This document shows, in pieces, positions 53,266 through 61,209 of a stretch of DNA of 64,000 nucleotides. Position 1 is the stretch's first letter. Every line of letters starts with the position of its first letter. Under the pieces are notes generated by a model that ran no database searches, had not been told where the DNA came from, and saw only the letters and a list, made by a program, of their open reading frames with translations. Source of the stretch: Exiguobacterium sp. Leaf196 (GTDB lineage: Bacteria; Bacillota; Bacilli; Exiguobacteriales; Exiguobacteriaceae); assembly GCF_001423965.1 (NCBI RefSeq), contig NZ_LMPV01000006.1:558001-622000 (forward strand), written 5' to 3'. Position numbers and translations under genes: made by a program.

Positions 53266-54432
53266 TTATAGGGCAGCTGTCACGATTTGACGAACATCCT
53301 CGTTTCCGAGTGATTTGAAGTTTCCGAAGTCGCCGCGAGTCATTGCTGACTTGACGATTGAATCGACTGTATCTTCTTTGATGTCGTAATCCGCAAGACG
53401 GTTTGGTGCGCCGAGTGATGTCCAGAAAGCACTAATCGCGTCGATTGTTGCATGTGCTGCTTCCATCTCTGATTTACCTTCCGTGTCGACGTTAAAGACG
53501 TTCTCACCAAGTGTGACGAAACGATGTGCGTTTGATTCGTCGAGTACGTGGCGCATCCAGTTCGGGAAGAGGATGGCGAGTCCACCTGCATGTGGGATGT
53601 CATGAACAGCTGAGACAGCATGTTCGATGTTGTGTGATGCCCAGTCGCCGCGTGCTCCCATTTGAAGAACACCGTTGAGTGCCATCGTACCAGCGAAGAG
53701 AATCGTTCCACGAAGTTCCACGTTTTCGAGATCGTTCACGAGTTTTGGTGCTGCTTCGACGACTGCTTTCATGACACCTTCTGTCATGCGTTCTTGAACC
53801 GGTGCATGTGCAGGGTGGAAGTATTGCTCAAGGCAGTGACTCATCATATCGACGATACCATAGATCGTTTGATCTTTCGGTACGCTGACTGTGTATTTCG
53901 GATCAAGAATTGAGAATGTTGGGTACGTAAGCGGACTACCCCAACCGTATTTCTCTTGTGTTTTCCAGTTCGTGATGACCGATCCTGAGTTCATCTCAGA
54001 ACCTGTCGCTGCAAGCGTCAAGACTGTTCCGAATGGGATGACTGTTTTGGGTGTCGCTTTACCGATGACGAGATCCCATGCTTCGCCTTCATACGGGATA
54101 CCTGCTGCGATCAATTTCGTGCAGTCGATGACAGAACCGCCACCAAGTGCAAGTAGTGCGTCAACGCCTGCTTCACGTGCAATTTTAATTCCGCGTTCTG
54201 CAGTTTCGATGCGCGGGTTCGGTTCGACACCGTCGCATTCGACGTACTCGATTCCTGCCGCATTGAGTTCACGTGTGACATCATCGTAGACGCCGTTACG
54301 TTTAATACTTCCACCGCCAAAGACGAGCATGACTTTCTTCGCACCGAGTGCTTCGAGTTGTGGTTTCAGTTGGCTGACTTGACCGTCACCAAAAATAAGT
54401 CTTGTTGGATTGCGATATTCAAAGTTTTCCAT
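53266..54432 (-). CDS. yugJ: Iron-containing butanol/alcohol dehydrogenase (YugJ/YugK-like)
   Basis: Group III Fe-ADH, 388 residues, probably NADPH-dependent reduction of aldehydes (BDH type). Nucleotide loop [12 protein letters not shown] (GGGS-x-x-D). Iron ligands: Asp and His in [11 protein letters not shown], His in SHNIEHAV and His in [10 protein letters not shown]. Two such genes adjoin pgi in B. subtilis; only one is here, so YugJ and YugK cannot be told apart. Start at 54432 has GAGGAGG; upstream extension of 96 nt was rejected. Confidence 0.92.
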   Translation of the reverse strand: MENFEYRNPTRLIFGDGQVSQLKPQLEALGAKKVMLVFGGGSIKRNGVYDDVTRELNAAGIEYVECDGVEPNPRIETAERGIKIAREAGVDALLALGGGSVIDCTKLIAAGIPYEGEAWDLVIGKATPKTVIPFGTVLTLAATGSEMNSGSVITNWKTQEKYGWGSPLTYPTFSILDPKYTVSVPKDQTIYGIVDMMSHCLEQYFHPAHAPVQERMTEGVMKAVVEAAPKLVNDLENVELRGTILFAGTMALNGVLQMGARGDWASHNIEHAVSAVHDIPHAGGLAILFPNWMRHVLDESNAHRFVTLGENVFNVDTEGKSEMEAAHATIDAISAFWTSLGAPNRLADYDIKEDTVDSIVKSAMTRGDFGNFKSLGNEDVRQIVTAAL

Positions 54433-54524
54433 CTGTGTTGCCTCCTCAATAAGTAATGAACACCTTACATTATCCACACATTCCCCTTTCGCATCTAATT
54501 TAATGCTTATTGCATGTAACAATC

Positions 54525-54560
54525 GCAAAAAAAAGAGAACCGACCGATGTCGATTCTCTC
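54525..54560 (-). terminator. yugI terminator
   Basis: GAGAA-CGAC / GTCG-TTCTC hairpin followed by eight T residues on the minus strand. Confidence 0.85.
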
Positions 54561-54567
54561 ATGTGGC

Positions 54568-54960
54568 TTATTTTTGGAAGTTTGATTTTTCAATCCATTC
54601 TTCCAATTTACCTTTAAGAACGTTGAATCCAGGTGCTTCTTCTTGTTTGAAAGCAGGACCTGCATCGCGACGTCCAGCGTTTTTGCGTGGACCTTTCGCG
54701 CGTGCTTCACGTTTTGGAGCTTCCTGAGTTGCTTTGATCGAAAGCTTCATTTTTTTGTTAGCTTCGTCGATGTCGAGAACTTTAACAGTTACTTCATCGC
54801 CAACTTTTACGTAATCGTTGATGTCTTTTACGTAATCGTGTGAGATTTCTGAAATGTGGACGAGACCTTGTGTTTGCTCGTCAAGTGCTACGAAAGCACC
54901 GAAGTTTTGAATACCAGTTACTTTACCAGTAACGACTTGGTCTTTTTCAAAGTTTGCCAT
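54568..54960 (-). CDS. yugI: S1-domain RNA-binding protein YugI (GSP13)
   Basis: General stress protein 13-type, 130 residues as in B. subtilis: S1 RNA-binding domain (about 5-75, DQVVTGKVTGIQNFGAFVAL, GLVHISEISHDYV) and a basic, Arg/Lys/Ala-rich tail. Probably ribosome or RNA-associated. Promoter TTTACG-17-TATTAT on the minus strand (55018-55023 and 54995-55000). ATG with GGGAGTG. Confidence 0.92.
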   Translation of the reverse strand: MANFEKDQVVTGKVTGIQNFGAFVALDEQTQGLVHISEISHDYVKDINDYVKVGDEVTVKVLDIDEANKKMKLSIKATQEAPKREARAKGPRKNAGRRDAGPAFKQEEAPGFNVLKGKLEEWIEKSNFQK

Positions 54961-54994
54961 AATGTATACACTCCCTAACTAAATTCATCAACTT

Positions 54995-55023
54995 ATAATA
55001 ACACACTTTTCTTGTATCGTAAA
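54995..55023 (-). promoter_or_regulatory. yugI promoter
   Basis: TTTACG (55018-55023), 17-bp spacer, TATTAT (54995-55000) on the minus strand, 35 bp before the start codon. Confidence 0.6.
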
Positions 55024-55104
55024 AAATATTTTTGGAATTTGTTTATTTTTTATTTCACAAGGGAACATTTTAGTAGCAAGACTTCAAGTATTCCCCCTGA
55101 TTCT

Positions 55105-55134
55105 GCCGAACTTTCCGAGTTCGGCCCTTTTTTT
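55105..55134 (+). terminator. Orphan plus-strand terminator
   Basis: Perfect 8-bp stem GCCGAACT/AGTTCGGC (55105-55112 with 55118-55125), 5-nt loop, seven T residues. No plus-strand gene lies upstream in the window since mnmM and pckA (the last ends at 48973), so its transcript is unknown. The region 55024-55104 is AT-rich with no ORF above about 20 codons. Confidence 0.7.
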
Positions 55135-55204
55135 GTTCTTTTACTCAATTGACCTAAAAAACAGATACCGAAAAGTGATGTGAGCGACTTTCAAAACGCT
55201 CTAA

Positions 55205-55335
55205 TAAAAACGGACAGTCGCGGTCTGCTCGCTTTCCGCGGACAAGCCCTCATGCCGCTTCAGATGCGTCGCATCTTCCAGGGTCATGAGGACTTGTTTT
55301 TCTGCGAGTCGAGCAGAACCTCACCTGTCCTAGCG
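55205..55335 (-). repeat. Structured element: nested inverted repeat after nrdF
   Basis: Nested arms pair across about 120 bp: GGACAG (55212-55217) with CTGTCC (55325-55330); GGTCTGCTCG (55222-55231) with CGAGCAG-A-ACC (55310-55320); ACAAG-CCTCATG (55242-55254) with CATGAGG-CTTGT (55285-55297); apical GATGC/GCATC (55263-55275). On the minus strand GTTTTTATT follows the outermost arm, so it may end nrdEIF transcripts. The GCTCGCTTTCCGCGG-type arms resemble interspersed intergenic repeats seen in many Bacillaceae (from memory). Confidence 0.7.
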
Positions 55336-55367
55336 TAAAGGAAATATAGAGTAGAAGCAATCATCAA

Positions 55368-56411
55368 TTATAGGTCATCGAATCCATTCGCATCCGTTAC
55401 CTTCGCATATGAACGTGATTTTTGTTCGAAGAAGTCCGATTTCGTTGCGTTCATCGAATCATCTGAATATGCCCGAATCCATGGCATGACGTCTTCGTCG
55501 TGTCCTTCGTAGAGGTCCGACAAACCGATGACGCGAAGGCGTTTGTTCGCAAGATATTTGACATAGTCACGCATTTCACTGACGTCCAGACCGTCTAGAT
55601 CACGCAAGACATATTCGCTCCATTCGATTTCAAGATCCACGGCACGCTTAAACGTGTCGTAGACGAATTGTGTGAATGAGCCATCTGCATCGATTTCTGG
55701 ATGCTCTGACAAGACAGCACGTAATAACTGGCTGATGAAGTACGAGTGTTGCAATTCATCACGTTGAATATAGCTGATCATCGTCGATGTTCCGACCATC
55801 TTCTGATGGCGCGCTAGGTTATAGAAGAAAGCAAAGCCAGAATAGAAGTTGATCCCTTCAAGAACGATTGAAGCAACGAGTGATTTCGCGAAGTTTTCTG
55901 GAGTCCGGTCATTTTGGAAATCTTCGTATAAATCAAGAATGAATGCATTGCGCTTCATGACCATGTCATCGTCTTTCGCGATATCGAAAATCCGGTTTTG
56001 TTCAGCCAATGGAACTAAGCTGGATAAGACGTAGCTATACGATTGATTATGAACGACTTCCTGTTGTGCGATGATGGCGAGAATCGCATGAACGGATGAA
56101 TCCGATGTAAACATCGCTGATTCCAAGATGTAGCGTGTCTGAACCGAGTCAAGGATCGAGAGTAGCCCAATGATTCGTTTGAATGCATCTTGTTCTCGTT
56201 CGCTCAATTGATTCCATTGTTGCATGTCTTTTGACATTGAAATCTCATCTGGAATCCAAAAGTTCGATAACAGTTGTTTGTAGATCGAGTAAAACTGTGG
56301 ATACGCAATGTCGTTCCAGTTGACGATGGCACTTGTTTCGCCACCGATGATCGCTGTCGCGCGATTTGGATGACGTGCATCAAGCAGTTTGATTTTTTGT
56401 AGCTGTTCCAT
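55368..56411 (-). CDS. nrdF: Ribonucleotide reductase beta subunit NrdF
   Basis: Class Ib small subunit, 347 residues, carrying the metal-tyrosyl radical. Metal ligands: Asp in SILDSVQ, Glu-x-x-His in QQEVVHNQSYSYV (with the nearby radical Tyr), Glu in SIVLEGINF, Glu-x-x-His in RDELQHSYF. The C-terminal peptide ANGFDDL fits docking to NrdE. ATG with AAGGAG, overlapping nrdI by 32 bp. The nrdI gene next to it supports a Mn-type cofactor. Confidence 0.96.
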   Translation of the reverse strand: MEQLQKIKLLDARHPNRATAIIGGETSAIVNWNDIAYPQFYSIYKQLLSNFWIPDEISMSKDMQQWNQLSEREQDAFKRIIGLLSILDSVQTRYILESAMFTSDSSVHAILAIIAQQEVVHNQSYSYVLSSLVPLAEQNRIFDIAKDDDMVMKRNAFILDLYEDFQNDRTPENFAKSLVASIVLEGINFYSGFAFFYNLARHQKMVGTSTMISYIQRDELQHSYFISQLLRAVLSEHPEIDADGSFTQFVYDTFKRAVDLEIEWSEYVLRDLDGLDVSEMRDYVKYLANKRLRVIGLSDLYEGHDEDVMPWIRAYSDDSMNATKSDFFEQKSRSYAKVTDANGFDDL

Positions 56412-56868
56412 GTGCTTCGACTCCTTCTTGCTGTAATTGAAGAATGGTCCGTCTTGTCCATTCCTTGACGAGATGCGGGCGATTGCGTGGTGACTGTTCG
56501 ATTTTCAACAGTTCTCCGGCAAGCGGGACCCCGAATTTCGAGAGGTGATACGCCATCTCATCGACGGCGCGACAATATTTGACGAACATCTTATCCCCTG
56601 TTCCAAAAACAGCTGCCTGCGGAATCGCATGCGTGCTCTCCTTCAAAACCGTTCTAAGACAGTCGCGCATATCGTCGGGTAATTGCCCATCTCCCCACGT
56701 ATACGAACCAAAATAGACGATATCATAAGGCATTAACTGATACGTCGTCACTTCGTCCGCAAACAACATCGTCGGCTCGATTCCCATCTCAGAACACGTC
56801 TTCGCGACGAGTTCTGCCACCTCCTCCGTGTTTCCACTCAATGACGCATATACGATTGCTGCCTTCAT
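56380..56868 (-). CDS. nrdI: Flavodoxin-like NrdI
   Basis: FMN protein of 162 residues that supplies oxidant for NrdF cofactor assembly. N-terminal FMN phosphate loop ASLSGNTEEVAEL (about 8-20), FGSYTWGDGQLP and FGTGDKMF loops as in flavodoxins. Annotated as NrdI by operon context; true flavodoxin is an alternative. GGAGG ribosome site. Overlaps nrdF; 18 bp from nrdE. Confidence 0.85.
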   Translation of the reverse strand: MKAAIVYASLSGNTEEVAELVAKTCSEMGIEPTMLFADEVTTYQLMPYDIVYFGSYTWGDGQLPDDMRDCLRTVLKESTHAIPQAAVFGTGDKMFVKYCRAVDEMAYHLSKFGVPLAGELLKIEQSPRNRPHLVKEWTRRTILQLQQEGVEAHGTATKNQTA

Positions 56869-56886
56869 GATATCGTCCTCCTTATC

Positions 56887-59154
56887 TTATGATGAACACG
56901 ATTCACATTCGTCGATCTCAACCGTCGTCGAACGCGTGTAGTAGATCGTCTTCATCCCAAGTTGCCATGCTTCCATGTGCATCTCGAGTAATTCTTTTGC
57001 TTTGACGTTATTTTTCACGTACAGGTTAAAGCTGATCGCTTGGTCGATGTGACGCTGACGCGAAGCATTTTGACGAATGCTCCATAACTGGTCAATCTCA
57101 AACGCTGATTTATAGAACCAGTTCGTTTCCGGTGTTAAATCCGGAACGGTAACTGGGATCTTATAGTTTTTCTTCTCTTCTGAGTAGACTTTTTTATAGA
57201 TTGGATCAATCGATGCCGTACTTCCCGCAATGATCGCCGTCGATGAGTTCGGTGCGACTGCCATCAAGTAAGCGTTCCGCATCCCGTGCGCCGTGATGTC
57301 GGCTTGGAGACGATCCCAATCGAGTTCATCCGTCGTTTTGTAGTGGCGACGTTTGATGTACTCTCCTGTTTGCCATTCTGAACCTTCAAAGAGACGGTAC
57401 GCGCCTTTCTCTTTCGCAAGTTGCATCGACGCATCGATCGTCAAGTAAGCGATTTTCTCGTAGAGACGGTCTGCGTATTGCACCGCTTCGACCGATTCCC
57501 AACGGATACCTTCGAGCGCGAGCAGATGATGCCAACCGAATGTTCCAAGACCAACGGCACGGTATTTTTGATTCGTCAATTGTGCTTGCGGAACATCGAT
57601 CGTATTCAAGTCGATGACGTTATCAAGCATCCGCATTTGAATCGGAATCAATCGTTCGAGAACATCTGAACGAACCGCACGTGCAAGCGCAATCGATGAT
57701 AAGTTACAGACGACGAAGTCACCTGGTGTCTTCGTGACGATGATTTTACCGTCTTCTGTATATTCTTCTGTCACGGTGGTCGGACTCATGTTTTGCATGA
57801 TTTCCGAGCACAGGTTTGATGAATAGATCATGCCTGCATGTTTATTCGGATTCGCACGGTTAACGGCGTCACGGAAGAACATGTATGGCGTCCCTGTCTC
57901 AAGTTGCGAACGCATGTAGCGTTTGACGAGATCAATCGCTGGGACTGTTTTTTTGCTGAGACGCGGTTCGTTGACACATGCTTCGTATCGTTCCGTGAAG
58001 CTACCGCCTTGTTCTGTCTCATCGAAATAATCTTCAAGGCTGAAGCCCATAATCGTCCGAATTTCGTGTGGGTCAAACAGGTGCCAGTCTTCTCGTGCTT
58101 CTACAGCACGCATGAAGCGGTCTGGTAAGTTAACGCCCGTGAACAAGTCATGTGTCCGAAGTCGCTCGTCCCCATTGTTGAGCTTCGCATCTAAGAACTC
58201 GAGGATGTCCTTATGCCAGATGTCAAGATACACGGCGATTGATCCTTGGCGCATACCGAGCTGATCGACGCTGACTGCCGTATTGTTCAATTGTTTCATC
58301 CATGGGATGACACCACTTGAAACACCTTTAAAGCCTTTGATGTCTGATCCACGTGAGCGAATTTTCCCCATGTAGACACCGATTCCGCCGCCACCCTTAG
58401 AAAGTGTCGCTACATCCGTGTTCGAGTCATAGATGCCGCGTAGCGAATCATCGACTGTATCGATGAAGCATGATGAGAGTTGACCATATGATTTACCGGC
58501 GTTCGAAAGCGTCGGTGTCGCGACCGTCATGTAGAGGTTCGACAATGCCCAGTAGGCTTCTTTGACGAGTTCTAAACGACGTTCCTTCGGTTCGTTCTGC
58601 ATCAGCGTCATCGCGATGACCATGAATCGTTCTTGCGGTAGCTCGTACAAATTTTTGACGTGATCACGTGCAAGATACCGGTCTGCCAGTGTCCGAAGGC
58701 CAATGTATGTGAACAGGTGGTCGCGGGAAGGATCAATCGTTGCCGACAGTTCGTTGATGTCTTCTTTCGAATACGCATCCAGTAAATGTTTCGTGAAGAT
58801 ACCGATTTCTGTCAGCTTTTCAATCAATGTATACAGCGAACCATATCGTTCTTCCGCTGCATATCCGCGGTTTTCACCCGCTTCTAGATATAACCGATTT
58901 AAGTAAGTCGCTGTCGCTACGAATGTCCAGTTCGGCTCTTCTGCCTTCAACATATCGAGTGCATGCATCGTTAACAGTTCATAGACTTGATCTGCTTGTA
59001 AGGACTTCCCTTCAAGCGCTCGGATGGCACGTTCTGTATAGCGGTCGATATCAAGTTCCGGATACGTTTCCGTCGCTTGTCGAATCACGACATATACGTC
59101 TTCTATTGTCATTGCACCCTTAAAGATGCGTGCTGTATTCAGTGGAGATGCCAC
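56887..59154 (-). CDS. nrdE: Ribonucleotide reductase alpha subunit NrdE
   Basis: Catalytic subunit reducing ribonucleoside diphosphates, 755 residues, longer than the usual about 700 for NrdE. No N-terminal ATP cone is seen; the chain starts directly with the helical domain. Active site: Cys in QLSSCFIDT, N-x-C-x-E in NLCSEI, Cys in VVCNLSS, Tyr-Tyr in TIYYTRS, and C-terminal thiols CESCSS. GTG start at 59154 with GGGAG. Order nrdE-nrdI-nrdF differs from B. subtilis nrdI-nrdE-nrdF. Two NrdR boxes upstream. Confidence 0.96.
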   Translation of the reverse strand: MASPLNTARIFKGAMTIEDVYVVIRQATETYPELDIDRYTERAIRALEGKSLQADQVYELLTMHALDMLKAEEPNWTFVATATYLNRLYLEAGENRGYAAEERYGSLYTLIEKLTEIGIFTKHLLDAYSKEDINELSATIDPSRDHLFTYIGLRTLADRYLARDHVKNLYELPQERFMVIAMTLMQNEPKERRLELVKEAYWALSNLYMTVATPTLSNAGKSYGQLSSCFIDTVDDSLRGIYDSNTDVATLSKGGGGIGVYMGKIRSRGSDIKGFKGVSSGVIPWMKQLNNTAVSVDQLGMRQGSIAVYLDIWHKDILEFLDAKLNNGDERLRTHDLFTGVNLPDRFMRAVEAREDWHLFDPHEIRTIMGFSLEDYFDETEQGGSFTERYEACVNEPRLSKKTVPAIDLVKRYMRSQLETGTPYMFFRDAVNRANPNKHAGMIYSSNLCSEIMQNMSPTTVTEEYTEDGKIIVTKTPGDFVVCNLSSIALARAVRSDVLERLIPIQMRMLDNVIDLNTIDVPQAQLTNQKYRAVGLGTFGWHHLLALEGIRWESVEAVQYADRLYEKIAYLTIDASMQLAKEKGAYRLFEGSEWQTGEYIKRRHYKTTDELDWDRLQADITAHGMRNAYLMAVAPNSSTAIIAGSTASIDPIYKKVYSEEKKNYKIPVTVPDLTPETNWFYKSAFEIDQLWSIRQNASRQRHIDQAISFNLYVKNNVKAKELLEMHMEAWQLGMKTIYYTRSTTVEIDECESCSS

Positions 59155-59227
59155 TATGAACCACTCCCATTCTCTATCGTTAAACAGGTTCGCATTACAC
59201 GATGAAATACGCTAAACTAAAAAAAGA

Positions 59228-59277
59228 CGTCCTACATATAGAAAGAACTCTACAAGTATCACTCTATATATAGACGT
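59228..59277 (-). promoter_or_regulatory. Paired NrdR boxes upstream of nrdEIF
   Basis: CTATATATAG (59264-59273, perfect NrdR core CWATATATWG) and CTACATATAG (59232-59241, one mismatch). Centres are 32 bp apart, the three-turn spacing typical of NrdR operators. NrdR represses RNR genes when dATP/ATP is high. nrdR is not in the window. No good promoter hexamers could be fixed. Confidence 0.75.
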
Positions 59278-59374
59278 TTTAGACGTTTTTAAACCTGTTA
59301 ATGTACAAGATATAGGTTATCACTGAAATCTAAAAAAATAACCCCTTGCTTTGAAATTCAGGTCAAACAATTTG

Positions 59375-59397
59375 AAAAAGGCATCATGACGCCTTTT
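59375..59397. terminator. Small hairpin in the nrdE / nfu intergenic region
   Basis: AAAAGGC/GCCTTTT arms around a 9-nt loop. No clear gene ends here. The remaining 59278-59505 holds nothing else recognised; an in-frame 64-codon reading on the minus strand has no ribosome site. Confidence 0.35.
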
Positions 59398-59505
59398 GAG
59401 ATATATTGAGATAGCGAGTAAAACATATTATAAGTTCACGCGAACCCTTAAAATAAAGATGAGTCATTTCTCCTATCAGAAGAAAAATATTCTCTTCGAA
59501 TTTTC

Positions 59506-59514
59506 TGATATACT
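59506..59514 (+). promoter_or_regulatory. Promoter of the Nfu_N gene
   Basis: TGATATACT, extended -10 (TATACT at 59509-59514), about 100 bp before the gene; no good -35. Confidence 0.45.
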
Positions 59515-59615
59515 GAACGTACCGATCTTCCGTTTGGAGGAAGAAGGATTGAATCCAACTATCACGAAAAGATGACATATGGCATATACGTATGTACGTT
59601 GAAAGGAGCTTACCT

Positions 59616-59855
59616 ATGCAAGTCGATTACACACCAAACCCGAATTCCGTCAAAATCACGCTCGAGGAACAGCGCTTCGGTGCGAAAAGTACGAGTGTCA
59701 AAAAAGAAGATACACCGGAAGATACGTTGCTCGCATCTTTGATCGCGATCGACGGCATCGATAATCTATTCGCTTACGGCGACTTCGTGACGGTCACGAA
59801 AGAACCAGAAGCAGAATGGAATGAGCTGCTACCACGTATCGAAGCAAACATGTAA
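59616..59855 (+). CDS. Nfu N-terminal domain protein
   Basis: 79-residue protein corresponding to the Nfu/NifU N-terminal domain alone (Nfu_N): MQVDYTPNPNSVKITLEE and SLIAIDGIDNLFAYGDFVTVTK. The CxxC Fe-S scaffold domain is not fused here, so a role in Fe-S delivery is only inferred from the family. AAAGGAG site supports 59616; an upstream in-frame start at 59592 has none. Followed by a terminator that overlaps the region before the glycosyltransferase. Confidence 0.9.
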   Translation: MQVDYTPNPNSVKITLEEQRFGAKSTSVKKEDTPEDTLLASLIAIDGIDNLFAYGDFVTVTKEPEAEWNELLPRIEANM

Positions 59856-59866
59856 AAAAACAAGAA

Positions 59867-59896
59867 GACACCTGTTCCTGAACAGGTGTCTTTGTT
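59867..59896 (+). terminator. Terminator after the Nfu_N gene
   Basis: Perfect 11-bp stem GACACCTGTTC/GAACAGGTGTC (59867-59877 with 59880-59890), 2-nt loop, short T tract TTTGTT; the next gene may be partly transcribed through it. Confidence 0.75.
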
Positions 59897-59912
59897 CAAG
59901 GAGCGATCGCTG

Positions 59913-60707
59913 ATGCCAACCGTATCCATCATCATCCCGACATACAATCGTCCTCGCGAACTAGCAGAAGCGCTAGAAGCGTTGACACGTCAACACTATC
60001 AGGACTTCGATGTCATCGTCCTAAACAATAATGGCGACGATGTCTCAGCAGTGACCTCTGCCTATCAGGATCGTCTGCAGATCACATATGTCGAGTTACC
60101 TGAAAATCATCACGTCCGTGCTCGAAATCACGGTGTCATGCTCGCTTCCGGTCGGTATATCTTACTTCATGATGACGATGACCTCTTATTACCGAGTCAT
60201 CTCGAAGAGGCAGTCGGTGATCTCGAAGCCGGCGCGGATCTAACGTATACGGACGCGGAGCTCTTTACGTATCGCTGGGAAGACGGTCACCGGATTGCAC
60301 TCCATTCCGAACCGTTCGCGTACCCGTATGATCCGGAGACGATCCGAGAAGACTCGACGTACATTCCGTCCGGATCGCTCTACCGTAAATCGCTCCACGA
60401 TCAACTCGGTCTGTTTGATGAAGACGTCTTCAACTACTGGGACTGGGACTGGATTTTACGCGTCGGTAAGGATCATTTAGTGTTACATCCGGCACGAGCA
60501 ACCGTCCTGTACGCCTTCAACCCGTCCGGCAATCATGAGTCGGCACGACAAGACGCAACGCGACGCGTCTATTTTGACCGCCTGGTCGAAAAACATCAAC
60601 TTCCGACACGTGAAATGAAGAACTTCCATATTGTTCAGGAAGAACGACGCGCACGATTGCGACAGACACGCCGTACCTTCAATGGTCAATTGACAGAAAG
60701 TGAGTGA
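59913..60707 (+). CDS. Family 2 glycosyltransferase
   Basis: 264-residue GT-A fold transferase: SIIIPTYNRP (about 5-14), RNHGVMLASGRYILLHDDDD with the metal-binding Asp cluster (DDDD, about 85-88), and NYWDWDWILRV as a late acidic motif. Acceptor and sugar unknown; no polysaccharide genes adjoin it. ATG at 59913 has AAGGAG; a GTG at 59886 is inside the terminator. Its end overlaps alaR by 8 bp in frame-shifted reading or is separated by 4 bp from the chosen alaR start. Confidence 0.88.
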   Translation: MPTVSIIIPTYNRPRELAEALEALTRQHYQDFDVIVLNNNGDDVSAVTSAYQDRLQITYVELPENHHVRARNHGVMLASGRYILLHDDDDLLLPSHLEEAVGDLEAGADLTYTDAELFTYRWEDGHRIALHSEPFAYPYDPETIREDSTYIPSGSLYRKSLHDQLGLFDEDVFNYWDWDWILRVGKDHLVLHPARATVLYAFNPSGNHESARQDATRRVYFDRLVEKHQLPTREMKNFHIVQEERRARLRQTRRTFNGQLTESE

Positions 60708-60711
60708 TTCC

Positions 60712-61209
60712 ATGTACACCGAAAAACAACTCGAATTATTAGCACTATTAACACAAAATGGTCCGATGGACGTAAACTTACTTGCGCAGATGCTCGATTG
60801 GGAAGCGTCAGAAGTAGCAGCTTCGATCGAAACATTCAAACGTGACGGTGTCCTACTCGGCTATACCGCCGTCATTGACTGGCAAAAGATTCATGCCCAT
60901 CACGGCGTGACAGCTTTCATCGATGTCAAAGTCACACCAAAACGGGGACGCGGCTTTGATGAAGTCGCAGAGCGAATCCATCGTTTCCCGGAAGTGACGT
61001 CCCTGTATCTGATGTCAGGCGCATATGACTTACAAGTCGTACTTGATGGCAAATCGCTACAAGAAGTGTCTCAATTCGTTTCTGAAAAATTATCGACACT
61101 CGACTCCGTCATCTCGACGACGACCCATTTCCGCTTAAAGACGTATAAGCACGATGGCGTTCTCTTCAGTCAGGATGATGACGACAAACGATTGAAGGTG
61201 TCTCCATGA
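60712..61209 (+). CDS. alaR: Lrp/AsnC-family regulator AlaR (YugG)
   Basis: 165-residue AsnC/Lrp-type regulator: N-terminal HTH (about 1-60, QLELLALLTQNGPMDVNLLA) and RAM/AsnC effector domain (about 65-150, ALVxxKV-like FIDVKVTPKRG, LMSGAYDLQVVLDGKS). In B. subtilis AlaR activates alaT. The start at 60712 matches MYTEKQLELL of homologs; a GTG 12 nt earlier is possible. Stop overlaps alaT start (ATGA), so coupled. Confidence 0.92.
   Translation: MYTEKQLELLALLTQNGPMDVNLLAQMLDWEASEVAASIETFKRDGVLLGYTAVIDWQKIHAHHGVTAFIDVKVTPKRGRGFDEVAERIHRFPEVTSLYLMSGAYDLQVVLDGKSLQEVSQFVSEKLSTLDSVISTTTHFRLKTYKHDGVLFSQDDDDKRLKVSP

Noticed and set aside
59384-59578. 64-codon minus-strand frame between nrdE and the Nfu_N gene
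   Set aside because: No ribosome site, no promoter, no recognisable domain; it covers the plus-strand promoter region.
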